A DNA stretch of 64,000 bases from Frankia sp. RB7 (GTDB lineage Bacteria > Pseudomonadota > Alphaproteobacteria > Rhizobiales > Xanthobacteraceae): NCBI GenBank assembly GCA_030403585.1, contig JAUEPE010000006.1, positions 124,001-188,000 on the forward strand, written 5' to 3'. Shown piece after piece: positions 1 through 8,261 of the stretch. Numbering within the stretch: the stretch's first letter is position 1; each line of letters begins with the position of its first letter. The position numbers and the translations under genes are program-made. Under the pieces are notes generated by a model that was not told where the DNA came from, did no database searches, and saw only the letters and a program-made list of their open reading frames with translations.

Positions 1-1
1 G

Positions 2-538
2 ATCGGCCCGACCGATTTCGAAAGGCCGGTGACGTTGCCGAACGGCACGGTCTCGGCCGCCAAATTCCGCACCTTCATGTGGCCGACGGCCGAAGCCCCC
101 GGCGGCGTGCGCATCTTCGCCTGCCAGCACAAGACGCGCGAAACTGTTTGGATTCCTGAACTGATGAAACACGCCAATGCGGCCAAACGCATCAGCGAGG
201 TACTGATCGCGACGCCCGAGCCCGCAAAGGAAGCGGCGCATCTGGCACGTCTGATCGATCGCGAGCCGAAGGCTGAGGCCGACGGCGCGGTCACCGTGCC
301 GTCCGGCAGCGATCGTGCCGACTTCGTCTATCTGACGCTGGATCAGCTCGGCAAACGCTACCCCGGCGTGCCGCTCGCCGGCCTCTCCGAGCGCGGCGGC
401 GCGGCGCTGGTGCTCGTGAGCGGCGATCTCGCAGCCACGGAGAAGGCGCTGGGGTCAGTGGCAGTCCGCAGCGGAGCCGCGATCGTCGTGCCCCCGGCCA
501 AGGCCAACGGCACCCTGCTCGCCTTCATTCCCGGCTAA
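2..538 (+). CDS. VOC (glyoxalase-like) family protein, 5' truncated by window edge
   Basis: The frame is open from base 2 to a TAA at 536-538, leaving 178 residues of a protein that begins upstream of the window. The GTG at 29 is internal to the open frame and need not be the start. The readable part has a glyoxalase-like segment (FRTFMWPTAEAPGG near the left end, then CQHKTRETVWIPE) and a second half-domain (GVPLAGLSERGGAALVLVSG) ending in IPG. This is the layout of two-domain Glyoxalase_3-like proteins of unknown substrate. The family assignment is from residue pattern only and the biological role is unknown. Confidence 0.7.
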   Translation: MGPTDFERPVTLPNGTVSAAKFRTFMWPTAEAPGGVRIFACQHKTRETVWIPELMKHANAAKRISEVLIATPEPAKEAAHLARLIDREPKAEADGAVTVPSGSDRADFVYLTLDQLGKRYPGVPLAGLSERGGAALVLVSGDLAATEKALGSVAVRSGAAIVVPPAKANGTLLAFIPG

Positions 539-539
539 A

Positions 540-644
540 CTCTACGACATCGTGACGAGGCTGCAGCCGGCCTTCGAGCAGACCATATTGTCGCCCGGCG
601 ATGCCGCCGAGATTGCGATGCGCAAGGATTTTCCCAAGGCGTGA
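540..644 (+). pseudogene. possible C-terminal gene remnant
   Basis: Directly after the VOC stop, another frame reads LYDIVTRLQPAFEQTI...RKDFPKA to a TGA at 642-644. Its third codon positions are strongly G/C, as in real genes of this window, yet there is no start codon, ribosome site or upstream continuation outside the VOC gene. I read it as the tail of a gene whose body was deleted. The parent family is not recognised. Confidence 0.3.
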
Positions 645-985
645 GCGCCGCGGGCCTCCCGCAATACCATTTGCAGTCCTGAGTTTCCCAACAAGACTTG
701 CGAAAACAACCCCATGCACAGTAGCCGACGCCAGTCAGACCAAGGACTTGCGGAGCGACGACTTACGTAATCCCGAAATTGCGCTTGACACGTCGGGCAA
801 AACAGGAGCACGATGGCATCATCGCGATAATCGCCCCTGTCCAAGCCCCGCCCGCTCCTGGGCGCGCTCGACCTGGCCGCGCGTAAGCCCTCGACATCTG
901 AGAATCTCAACCGCCGCTCGGCAGGCGCGCGACCGGCTTCGCTCGCAGTGAACCCTCGCGCCTGCGCCGGCAAAGGACACATCCC
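645..985. other. intergenic region with no recognised gene
   Basis: No frame here has conserved-looking content or a ribosome site. It includes TTGACA at 785-790, which lacks a TATAAT-like box at normal spacing, so I do not call a promoter from it. The last bases carry the AAAGGA ribosome site of the next gene. Confidence 0.5.
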
Positions 986-1582
986 ATGACGACATTACCG
1001 ACTCCACCCGAGACGATGCCGATCGCGGCAAACGATCTTGCCCCAATCATCGCAAGCCCAAAGGTCAAACTCCGGCGCAGGCGCATCGTGATCGACCATC
1101 CCGATCCGCGCGCCGGCGAATTGCTGCTGGCCGAGGCGCTCGGCGCCGTCGATCGCGAGGCGCTGCATGGCCTGTTGAGCCAGCTGGTGAAGGCCAGCGC
1201 GGTTGCGCGCAGGCCGGACCAGGGCAATCTCTCCTTCATGGTTTCGATGCTCAAAAGCATCGCGCCGAAGGATTCGCTCGAGGCCATGCTGGCGGCGCAG
1301 ATGGTGAGCATTCACGTCGCGTCGATGCGCTGCGCCTGTCGCCTCGCCTTAACCGACGACGTGCCGCAGCAGGAAAGCCTCACCCGCGCGCTGACCCGGC
1401 TGGTCCGCACCTACACAGCCCAGATGGAGGCCCTGAGCCGTCACCGCAGCAATGGCACGTGTGCGATCACGGTACAGAACTTGTCGGTGCAGGATGGCGG
1501 CAAGGCCGTGGTCGGCCATTTCACACAGCATGCGAGCCTGATCGCGGCGCAGCCGGGCCTGGTGGACGCCGTCACCGCATGA
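986..1582 (+). CDS. conserved hypothetical protein, coupled to HGGxP protein
   Basis: This 198-residue protein starts at ATG 986, 9 bases after an AAAGGA ribosome site. The N-terminal third is proline-rich and then basic (KLRRRRIVIDHPDP). The middle looks helical (AGELLLAEALGAVDREALHGLL) and there is a CAC motif near residue 115. No signal peptide or membrane segment is visible. Its TGA overlaps the ATG of the next gene in ATGA, so the two are translationally coupled. I recognise no enzyme family. Such pairs are familiar from Bradyrhizobium and Rhodopseudomonas genomes but have no assigned function that I know of. Confidence 0.75.
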   Translation: MTTLPTPPETMPIAANDLAPIIASPKVKLRRRRIVIDHPDPRAGELLLAEALGAVDREALHGLLSQLVKASAVARRPDQGNLSFMVSMLKSIAPKDSLEAMLAAQMVSIHVASMRCACRLALTDDVPQQESLTRALTRLVRTYTAQMEALSRHRSNGTCAITVQNLSVQDGGKAVVGHFTQHASLIAAQPGLVDAVTA

Positions 1583-1941
1583 GCCATGCCCGCAACATCG
1601 GCCCGATGCAGGCGAGCCCACGCTGCGGCGCGCAAACGCGCAACGGTGACAATTGCCGCGCGCCTGCACTGCGCGGCAAGGCGCGGTGCCGCATGCACGG
1701 CGGCGCATTGGGATCCGGCGCGCCGTTTGGCAACGGCAACGCTGTCAAGCACGGCTTCTTCACGAGCGAAGCGATCGACGAGCGAAAGCTCGTTCGTACC
1801 GTGCTGATTGAAGCAGAGGATTTCCTGCGCAAACTGCCCGCGGGATCGGAAGCAACACGCAGCCCGAACGAGAGCGGAACCCAGCACACCGCACCGGGAA
1901 CGGATTCAAGCCCATCGTACTTAACAAATGACAGGAAATGA
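1579..1941 (+). CDS. HGGxP-motif small protein
   Basis: A 120-residue protein whose ATG at 1579 overlaps the preceding stop (ATGA). The N-terminal half has regularly spaced cysteines (RCGAQTR, NCRAP, RCRMHGG) followed by GSGAPFGNGNAVKHG, the hallmark of HGG/GNxNAxKHG proteins common in rhizobia and some phages. The Cys/His pattern could bind a metal. A short helix (RKLVRTVLIEAEDFLRKL) follows and the last 35 residues look disordered. These proteins are often mislabelled as glucan biosynthesis proteins; nothing here supports that. Function unknown; a nucleic-acid role is possible but is inference. Confidence 0.75.
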   Translation: MSHARNIGPMQASPRCGAQTRNGDNCRAPALRGKARCRMHGGALGSGAPFGNGNAVKHGFFTSEAIDERKLVRTVLIEAEDFLRKLPAGSEATRSPNESGTQHTAPGTDSSPSYLTNDRK

Positions 1942-1950
1942 GGTGCAATC

Positions 1951-2307
1951 ATGGGCCAGTCGAAACCGCATCGCCCGACCGCGATCGTCGTCGAGGATGA
2001 CGACATTCAACGCGAGATGCTAGCGCTGCTGCTCGAAGAGCGCAATTTCGAGGTCCTGCAGTGCGAGGATGCAGAGACCGCGGCTCTGGCGCTCAAGGCA
2101 AAACACCCAGCCCTGATCGTGACCGACATCAATCTGGTCGGAAAGATGGATGGCGTCGATCTGGCTCACTTCGCTCAGCAGCAAGATGCCGATGTGCGGA
2201 TCATCGTGATCTCGGGTCGCCCGTTACCCCGGCCGCCGCCGCCTGGTGCAAAGTTCTTCACCAAGCCGGTCTATCCGACGGCGCTGCTGGCGGAAGCTGC
2301 GCAATAA
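1951..2307 (+). CDS. single-domain response regulator (receiver only)
   Basis: A 118-residue CheY-like receiver. The acidic pocket is EDDD at residues 15-18, the phosphoacceptor is Asp59 in VTDINL, the switch Ser lies in VISG and the invariant Lys in FFTKPV. There is no output domain, so it acts by protein-protein contact. A GAGGTG ribosome site precedes ATG 1951, only 9 bases after the HGGxP gene, so the three genes are probably co-transcribed. No histidine kinase is nearby; the partner must be elsewhere. Confidence 0.9.
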   Translation: MGQSKPHRPTAIVVEDDDIQREMLALLLEERNFEVLQCEDAETAALALKAKHPALIVTDINLVGKMDGVDLAHFAQQQDADVRIIVISGRPLPRPPPPGAKFFTKPVYPTALLAEAAQ

Positions 2308-2325
2308 CGTCTTCGCGCGAGCTGC

Positions 2326-3297
2326 CTAGCCGTGAAGTTGCGCGTTGAGGCCGTCCCAATTGGGTGTACGTCTGGTTGCCTCGAGCGCGCCGCTCTGGGA
2401 ATTGCGGCGAAAAAGCAGGCCCCTCTGGCCTGAGAGTTCCTTGGCTTTCAGAACCCGGCCATCTTCCAGAAGGATGCGTGCGCCTGCCGTGACGTAACAG
2501 CCCGCTTCGACGATACAATCGTCACCCAATGAAATGCCGATACCGGCATTGGCGCCGATCAGGCAGCGCTCACCAACCGTAATCCGCTCCTTCCCGCCTC
2601 CGGACAGAGTGCCCATGATCGACGCTCCGCCACCAACGTCGCTGCCGCGTCCCACGACCACGCCCGCGCTGATCCGGCCTTCGACCATGCAGGGACCAAG
2701 CGTGCCTGCGTTGAAATTGCAGAAGCCTTCATGCATGACGGTCGTGCCCGGCGCCAGATGAGCACCTAACCTGACGCGATCCGCATCCGCAATTCTCACA
2801 TCCGCCGGCGTCACATAGTCAGTCATGCGCGGAAACTTATCCACGCCTGTCACCTCGAACGCGAGGGCGCGCTTTCGTGCCAGGAGTCGTGCTTCCGGTA
2901 CAAGAGAGGGTTCACAGGGACCGAGGGTCGTCCAGGCATTGTTAGGTAACAGGTTGAAAATTCCGTCGAGGTTCAGGCAATTGGGCTGGACGAGCCGGCG
3001 GCTCAGGAGATGGAGTCGAAGATATGCGTCGTGCACATCGGTCGGCGCAGATCCAAGGGAGTCAATGTCGGTACGGATTGCAACGATATCGACATTGCGG
3101 ATTTCGTCGTGTCGCGCATATCCGTCTGCCTGCTCACCCAGTGACCTGATGATCTCGTCCTTGGTCAGCCGTACCGTTGCCGCCTTGCCGGCCTCCTCAA
3201 CCAGGCACAGCTGAAGGAACCAGGAATCCAGCACGCGACCGTCAGCGGTCACCGTCGCAAATCCCTCGCCGCTCGCGCCCCTCAGCTCTACCGCCAT
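2326..3297 (-). CDS. dapD: 2,3,4,5-tetrahydropyridine-2,6-dicarboxylate N-succinyltransferase, actinobacterial type
   Basis: This 323-residue protein matches the mycobacterial class of DapD, which transfers succinyl from succinyl-CoA to tetrahydrodipicolinate in lysine/meso-DAP synthesis. Diagnostic segments are DAYLRLHLLS, VDKFPRM.DYV, RIADADRVRLGAHLAPGTT, NFNAGT, VEGRISAGVVVG, DVGGGASIMGTLSGGG and the C-terminal LLFRRNS.SGA. The hexapeptide left-handed beta-helix covers about residues 160-290. Proteobacteria normally use a shorter (about 280-residue) DapD of different sequence. The start is ATG 3297 after GTGGAG. It stands alone, convergent with the response regulator, away from other lysine genes. 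Confidence 0.88.
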   Translation of the reverse strand: MAVELRGASGEGFATVTADGRVLDSWFLQLCLVEEAGKAATVRLTKDEIIRSLGEQADGYARHDEIRNVDIVAIRTDIDSLGSAPTDVHDAYLRLHLLSRRLVQPNCLNLDGIFNLLPNNAWTTLGPCEPSLVPEARLLARKRALAFEVTGVDKFPRMTDYVTPADVRIADADRVRLGAHLAPGTTVMHEGFCNFNAGTLGPCMVEGRISAGVVVGRGSDVGGGASIMGTLSGGGKERITVGERCLIGANAGIGISLGDDCIVEAGCYVTAGARILLEDGRVLKAKELSGQRGLLFRRNSQSGALEATRRTPNWDGLNAQLHG

Positions 3298-3604
3298 TTG
3301 AATTGCTCCACTACGACCCTACGCATAGTGCATACGTGAGTTCTCGTAGACATGGCAACTTCCGCACGCCCAAGCACGTCCGCTTTGAGTGATTTTCGGC
3401 GGTTTCGGCGGAGATTGTCGGCCGGCTGATGTCCGCTTCTACCCCGCGACAGCCAGGGCGATCGCATATGGGAGCGACTCCCCTGTGGCCATCCTTCGAG
3501 ACGCCCGCCGTTGGCGGGCCATGCGATAAGCCGCCCCCTCCGCCATTGGCACCCTCCCCCCATTCGTGTAACCCGGCTAAAACCCTTGCCGGGACGGGAC
3601 GCTG
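3298..3604. other. intergenic region between dapD and MFS gene
   Basis: This 307-base gap separates two divergently transcribed genes and must hold both promoters, though no clear -35/-10 pair stands out. It contains a partial copy of what looks like a common Bradyrhizobium intergenic repeat, with its stem at 3503-3519. No coding sequence seen. Confidence 0.5.
3503..3519. repeat. short stem-loop, probable remnant of an intergenic palindromic repeat
   Basis: GCCCGCC-GTT-GGCGGGC is a perfect 7-base-pair stem with a 3-base loop. It is preceded by CCATCCTTCGAGACG, a phrase I associate from memory with a dispersed Bradyrhizobium repeat. The right flank does not continue that element, so this is at most a partial copy. 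Confidence 0.45.
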
Positions 3605-4849
3605 ATGACTGCGGTTGTCGATGATGAAGCGGGACATGGCACCCGCGCGCTGATCTTTGCGCTGGTGGCGCTGGCCTGCGGGCACATGCTGTCGACCTTG
3701 CTGCGCACCATTCCGGCGCTCAGCCTCGATCTGATGGCGGCGGATTTCCACGTGCAGCCCCAGGCGCTGGCGAGCCTCACCTCGGTCTATCATTTCGCCT
3801 TTGCGGCGTCGCAGATTCCGGTTGGTGCGGCGATGGATCGCTTTGGCGTGCGGCCGGTTTCGCTGAGCCTGCTTGCGGGCACGATCGTCGGCGCGATCGC
3901 GTCCGGCTTTGCGACGGGCCCTGAGAGTTTCGCGTTCGGGCAGTTGCTGCTGGGCATCGCCACGTCGGGCATGCTGATGTGCCCGATGACGCTCGCGGCC
4001 AAGCAATTGTCGGCAGCACGCTTCGGGCTGTGGTCGGGCGCGATCCTGTCGATCGGCAATATCGGCATGCTGCTGTCGTCGAGCCCGCTCGCCTTCGTGG
4101 TCGATCATTATGGCTGGCGCGCCGGCTTCTGGATCGCCGCAGCCGGCGGCCTCGTGGTGGCGCTTGCCGTGTTCGTGCTGGTACCGAACCAGCAGGTCGA
4201 GCACAAGGACGATGCCTCGCCGCTGTCGCAGATGATCGAGGTGCTCAGGCTCGGCCTGTCGCGGCCGCTGCGCGGGCTGATCGCGCTGGCGCTGGTGTCG
4301 CTGGCGACCTCGCTGGTGCTGCGCGGATTGTGGGGCGGGCCGTGGCTGATGCAGGTCAAAGGATTGACACGGGTCGAGGCCGGCAACCAGCTCGGCGCGT
4401 TCACGCTGGCGATGATCGCGGGCCCGCTGCTGATGGGCATGATCGACCGCAAAGTCGGCCGCCGCCGCGAACTGGTCGCCGGCACGCACGCGGTCGCGGC
4501 GCTGCTGGTAGTGCTGATGGCGCTCGGTGCGCCGCATTATGCGGTTGCATGGCTGTTCGGCGTGGAGGTCATGCCGCCGCAATATGACCTCGTGTTGTTC
4601 GTGCTGATTGGCCTTGCGACCTCGGCCCAGCCGCTGCTGTTCGGCATGTGCCGGCAGTTGGTCGACGCGCAGACCGCGGGCAAGGCGCTTGCCGCGGTGA
4701 ACCTCGCCTTCTTCCTCGGGACGGCGCTGATGCAGTCGATCACCGGCGCGGTGGCCGCGTTCGCGGGGCTGCCGGCGGTGCTGCTGTTCATGGCGGCTGC
4801 GCTGCTCGTTGGGGTGATGATCTTCCTGGTCTATACGCGGCCTATCTGA
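3605..4849 (+). CDS. MFS transporter
   Basis: A 414-residue protein with about twelve hydrophobic segments. The MFS loop 2-3 signature appears as GAAMDRFGVRPV near residue 75, and the second half repeats it weakly as GMIDRKVGRRREL. A short acidic/polar break (HKDDASPL, near residue 202) marks the central cytoplasmic loop. It exports or imports a small solute across the inner membrane; the substrate cannot be told from sequence. It is transcribed alone and followed by a large palindromic repeat. Confidence 0.88.
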   Translation: MTAVVDDEAGHGTRALIFALVALACGHMLSTLLRTIPALSLDLMAADFHVQPQALASLTSVYHFAFAASQIPVGAAMDRFGVRPVSLSLLAGTIVGAIASGFATGPESFAFGQLLLGIATSGMLMCPMTLAAKQLSAARFGLWSGAILSIGNIGMLLSSSPLAFVVDHYGWRAGFWIAAAGGLVVALAVFVLVPNQQVEHKDDASPLSQMIEVLRLGLSRPLRGLIALALVSLATSLVLRGLWGGPWLMQVKGLTRVEAGNQLGAFTLAMIAGPLLMGMIDRKVGRRRELVAGTHAVAALLVVLMALGAPHYAVAWLFGVEVMPPQYDLVLFVLIGLATSAQPLLFGMCRQLVDAQTAGKALAAVNLAFFLGTALMQSITGAVAAFAGLPAVLLFMAAALLVGVMIFLVYTRPI

Positions 4850-4852
4850 GTT

Positions 4853-4934
4853 CGTAGGATGGGTAGAGTGAAGCGAAACCCATCAACAGCGTATGTTGGA
4901 TCGATGGGTTTCGCTGCGCTCTACCCATCCTACG
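4853..4934. repeat. intergenic palindromic repeat (Bradyrhizobium type)
   Basis: The left arm CGTAGGATGGGTAGAG.GAAGCGAAACCCATC is mirrored by GATGGGTTTCGC.GCGCTCTACCCATCCTACG, giving about 30 paired bases around a 20-base centre. Sequences of this type recur between genes across Bradyrhizobium (from memory). It lies between an MFS stop and a peptidase ribosome site, and could form a transcript hairpin or be a non-autonomous mobile repeat. Confidence 0.85.
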
Positions 4935-4952
4935 CGTGAAGGAACGAACTCC

Positions 4953-6158
4953 ATGCCTGTCGACACCAAAGCCGCCACCGATCGCCTCATGCGCTTCCTC
5001 GCCATCGAAGGCGTCACCGGACAGGAGGCGGCGATCGGGCGCGAGCTCACTGCCGCGCTGAAGGAGAGCGGCGTGCCGGCCAAGGCGATCCGGCTCGACG
5101 ACGCCAACACCCGCATTCCCGTGCCGACCGAGACCGGCAACCTCATCGTCGACCTGCCCGGCCGCGGCGCGCTGCACAACCAGCCGCGCATCATGTTCAT
5201 GACCCACATGGACACCGTGCCGCTCTGCGCCGGCGCCAGGCCGAAGAAATCCGGCCGCAAGATCGTGAATGAAGCGAAGACCGCGCTCGGCGGCGACAAT
5301 CGCTGCGGCTGCGGCGTGCTGGTGACGCTGGCGGCCGAGCTCGAAAAGCAGAAGCTCGATCATCCGCCGATCACGCTTCTGTTCTGCGTGCGCGAGGAGA
5401 GCGGGCTCTACGGCGCGCGCCACGTCAAGCTGGAGGAGCTCGGCTCACCGGTGACGGCCTTCAACTATGACGGCGGCTCCGCTTCCAACGTCGTGATCGG
5501 CGCGGTCGGCGCCGATCGCTGGAGCGTCGAGATTTTTGGCCGCGCCTCGCATGCCGGCGTCGCGCCGGAGCGCGGCATCTCCTCGACCATGATCATGTCG
5601 CTGGCGCTTGCCGATGTGAAGGCCGGCGGCTGGTTCGGCAAGGTGGTGAAGGGCAAGGGCGCGAACGCGCGGCAGGGCACCAGCAATGTCGGCCCCGTCA
5701 CCGGCGGCGAAGGCCGCCCCGCTGGCGATGCCACCAATGTCGTCACCGACTACGTGCATGTGCGCGGCGAGAGCCGCAGCCACGACGGAAAATTCTTCAA
5801 GGAGATCACCAAGGCCTACAAGGCGGCGTTCGAGAAGGCGGCCAAGAAGGTGACGAATGCGCAGGGCAAGTCCGGCAGGGTCAAGTTCAAGGCCGAGACC
5901 GACTATTTTCCGTTCCGCATGAAGGACAGCCAGCCCGTCATCAAGCGCGCGGTCGAGGCGGTATCCGCGGTCGGCGGCACCCCGAACGTCCGCACCGCCA
6001 ATGGCGGCCTCGATGCCAACTGGATGGTCCGCCACGGCGTTCCCACCGTGACCTTCGGCGCGGGGCAGAACGAAGCGCACACGATCGACGAGTGGATCAA
6101 TCTCGACGAATACGACCGCGCCTGCGCGCTCGCCGTGCAGCTTGCGACGATGCGCTGA
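4953..6158 (+). CDS. M20-family metallopeptidase, tripeptidase (PepT)-like
   Basis: A 401-residue zinc hydrolase. Metal and catalytic motifs appear in order: THMDTVP near residue 84, GGDNRCG near 112, the REESGLYG glutamate pair near 148, YDGG near 172, and a final histidine in NEAHTIDEW near 376. The dimerisation domain carries SHAGVAPERG. This set fits PepT/YqjE-like aminopeptidases that trim short peptides in the cytosol. I chose ATG 4953 because the open frame upstream runs into the palindromic repeat and GGAACGAACTCC precedes this ATG. Confidence 0.88.
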   Translation: MPVDTKAATDRLMRFLAIEGVTGQEAAIGRELTAALKESGVPAKAIRLDDANTRIPVPTETGNLIVDLPGRGALHNQPRIMFMTHMDTVPLCAGARPKKSGRKIVNEAKTALGGDNRCGCGVLVTLAAELEKQKLDHPPITLLFCVREESGLYGARHVKLEELGSPVTAFNYDGGSASNVVIGAVGADRWSVEIFGRASHAGVAPERGISSTMIMSLALADVKAGGWFGKVVKGKGANARQGTSNVGPVTGGEGRPAGDATNVVTDYVHVRGESRSHDGKFFKEITKAYKAAFEKAAKKVTNAQGKSGRVKFKAETDYFPFRMKDSQPVIKRAVEAVSAVGGTPNVRTANGGLDANWMVRHGVPTVTFGAGQNEAHTIDEWINLDEYDRACALAVQLATMR

Positions 6159-6168
6159 GGCGCCTTGC

Positions 6169-7008
6169 GTGAGCGCAGAGCGATCGATTGTCGCCAGTGA
6201 CGGCACCGCCATCGGATATCGGCAATCGGGCTCAGGTCCCGGCCTGGTGCTGCTCCATGGCGCGATGCAAAGCGCCGCGAGCTTTACCGACCTTGGAGCG
6301 GCGCTGGCCGACCGCTTCACCGTGCTCATCCCGGACCGGCGCGGTCGAGGCCTGAGCGGACCGTTCCGGCCCGATCACTGCATGGCGACCGAGATCGATG
6401 ATCTCGGTCGGCTGCTCGCCGAGACAGGCGCGCAGGATGTGTTTGCATTGAGCGCCGGAGCCGTGGTTGCCATGCACACCGCGCTCGTCAATCCGGCGAT
6501 CTCGCGCCTCGCCCTTTACGAGCCGCCGCTCGAGGTCGGCGCGATTCAGCCGCGTTACTGGGCCGCCAGCTATGAGGCCGCCCTGGCGAAGGGGAATCTA
6601 CCGGCGGCGTTTGCTGCCGCGCTCAAAGGCACCGGTGACGACGAGATCATGACAAGGCTCCCCGCGCCTGTCCTGACATCGTTCTTCGCCATGATGATGC
6701 GGCTCCGTCCAAATGCGGCCGTGGGCAATGGGCCGCCTCTGGCAACGCTCATCCCGACGGTCCATTACGACATCGAGCTGATCGCGGAGACGGCCGGCGA
6801 TCTCGACCGCTTCAGGAGATTGAGCACGAAAACGCTGTTGCTTGGCGGAGATCGCAGCCAAGGCTATCTCACGGCTGCGCTCGACGCGCTCGTCAAAATC
6901 CTGCCGAACGCGGCACGCGTGGAGCTCAAGGGCGCCGGCCATATCGCGGCGGACAACGAAGGCGATCCGGCCCGCGTCGCTGTGGAGCTGCGCCGGTTTT
7001 TCGCGTGA
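6169..7008 (+). CDS. alpha/beta hydrolase
   Basis: A 279-residue hydrolase with the usual order: HGAMQSAAS oxyanion loop near residue 30, nucleophile elbow ALSAGAV (Ser in L-S-A-G rather than the common G-x-S-x-G), acid in LGGDRS and catalytic His in GAGHIAADN near the end. The GTG at 6169 is preferred; an upstream ATG at 6142 would overlap the peptidase gene. It probably cleaves an ester or acts as a peroxidase-like hydrolase; the substrate is unknown. It follows the peptidase by 10 bases and may share its transcript. Confidence 0.85.
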   Translation: MSAERSIVASDGTAIGYRQSGSGPGLVLLHGAMQSAASFTDLGAALADRFTVLIPDRRGRGLSGPFRPDHCMATEIDDLGRLLAETGAQDVFALSAGAVVAMHTALVNPAISRLALYEPPLEVGAIQPRYWAASYEAALAKGNLPAAFAAALKGTGDDEIMTRLPAPVLTSFFAMMMRLRPNAAVGNGPPLATLIPTVHYDIELIAETAGDLDRFRRLSTKTLLLGGDRSQGYLTAALDALVKILPNAARVELKGAGHIAADNEGDPARVAVELRRFFA

Positions 7009-7105
7009 TCGTCGTAGACGACAACGACGCACCAGCATTGCCGCAAACGCGGTTGCCTGGCCGCGCATGTCAGCCTAGCCTGCAAAGAAAACGCAGGGAG
7101 GCTGC

Positions 7106-8194
7106 ATGCCGCGCATCGCAAATATCGAGACCGGGCTCTACCGCATCCCCCTCCCTGTCACACTGTCCGACTCCACCCATGGCGAGATCGCGGCGTTCGA
7201 GCTGATCACCTGCCGCATCCGCGATGCCGATGGCGCTGAAGGCACAGGTTACACCTATACGGTCGGGCGCAATGGCGGCGCTGTCGCCGATATTTTGAAG
7301 CGCGAGATTCCGCCGCTGGTCGAGGGACGCGAGGCTGACGACACCGAAGCTGTCTGGCATCACGTCTGGTGGGGCCTGCATTATGGCGGGCGCGGCGGGC
7401 CTGCGGTGCTGGCGCTGTCCGCGCTCGACATCGCGCTGTGGGATTTGAAGGCGCGGCGCGCGAAATTGCCGCTGTATCGCTTGCTCGGCGGTTTCGATTC
7501 GCGCGTGCCGTGTTACGCCGGCGGCATCGATCTCGATCTCTCCGTCGAGGCGCTGCTCAAGCAGACCGACGGCAATCTCGCAAAGGGCTTTCGCGCCATC
7601 AAGATGAAGGTCGGCCGGCCCGACCTCAAATCCGACGTCGCGCGCGTAAGAGCGATGCGCGACCATCTCGGCGACGGCTTTCCGCTGATGGCGGATGCCA
7701 ACATGAAATGGACGGTCGAGGAAGCGATCCGCGCCGCCCGCGCGTTCGTGCACTATGACCTGACCTGGCTGGAAGAACCAATCATCCCCGACGACGTCGC
7801 CGGCCACGCACGCATCATGCAGGCCGGCGGCGTGCCGATCGCGGCGGGTGAAAACCTCCGCTCGCTGTGGGAGTTCAAGAACTACATCGTATCAGGCGCG
7901 GTGTCCTATCCCGAGCCCGACGTCACCAATTGCGGCGGCGTCAGCGCCTTCATGAAGATCGCGCGGCTGGCGGAGGCCTTCAACCTGCCCGTAACCAGCC
8001 ATGGCGCCCACGACATCACCGTGCATCTGCTCGCGGCCTGCCCGAACCGCTCTTACCTCGAAGCCCACGGTTTCGGGCTGGACACATATATCGAGCATCC
8101 TCTGGTGCTCGAGGACGGCAAGGCGCTGGCGCCGGCTCGCCCCGGCCACGGCATCAGCTTTGACTGGAAGGGGCTGGCGAAGCTGGCGCCGTAG
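7106..8194 (+). CDS. mandelate racemase/muconate lactonizing enzyme family protein
   Basis: A 362-residue enolase-superfamily enzyme. The catalytic lysine motif is IKMKVG near 166. Magnesium ligands are in MADANMKW near 196, WLEEP near 222 and AAGENL near 247. The His/Asp pair of the mandelate racemase group is in PEPDVTNCGG near 272 and TSHGAHD near 300. The family removes a proton alpha to a carboxylate, racemising or dehydrating hydroxy- or sugar acids; Lys plus His points to the MR subgroup. A GGGAGG ribosome site precedes ATG 7106. The actual acid substrate is unknown. Confidence 0.9.
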   Translation: MPRIANIETGLYRIPLPVTLSDSTHGEIAAFELITCRIRDADGAEGTGYTYTVGRNGGAVADILKREIPPLVEGREADDTEAVWHHVWWGLHYGGRGGPAVLALSALDIALWDLKARRAKLPLYRLLGGFDSRVPCYAGGIDLDLSVEALLKQTDGNLAKGFRAIKMKVGRPDLKSDVARVRAMRDHLGDGFPLMADANMKWTVEEAIRAARAFVHYDLTWLEEPIIPDDVAGHARIMQAGGVPIAAGENLRSLWEFKNYIVSGAVSYPEPDVTNCGGVSAFMKIARLAEAFNLPVTSHGAHDITVHLLAACPNRSYLEAHGFGLDTYIEHPLVLEDGKALAPARPGHGISFDWKGLAKLAP

Positions 8195-8261
8195 GCAATG
8201 CGCGTTGGTGCACGCGAGGCATTCCAAGGGGCTTGATGCGGGGCGCGGATAATCGGCTAGA

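Noticed and set aside
785..790. TTGACA resembling a -35 box
   Set aside because: No TATAAT-like hexamer at 16-18 bases; the nearest GATAAT is 35 bases away.
3311..4582. 423-codon minus-strand frame rich in Arg, Gln and His
   Set aside because: Antisense to the MFS gene, with the composition of a shadow frame (RQHQRQRD-like stretches) and no domain.
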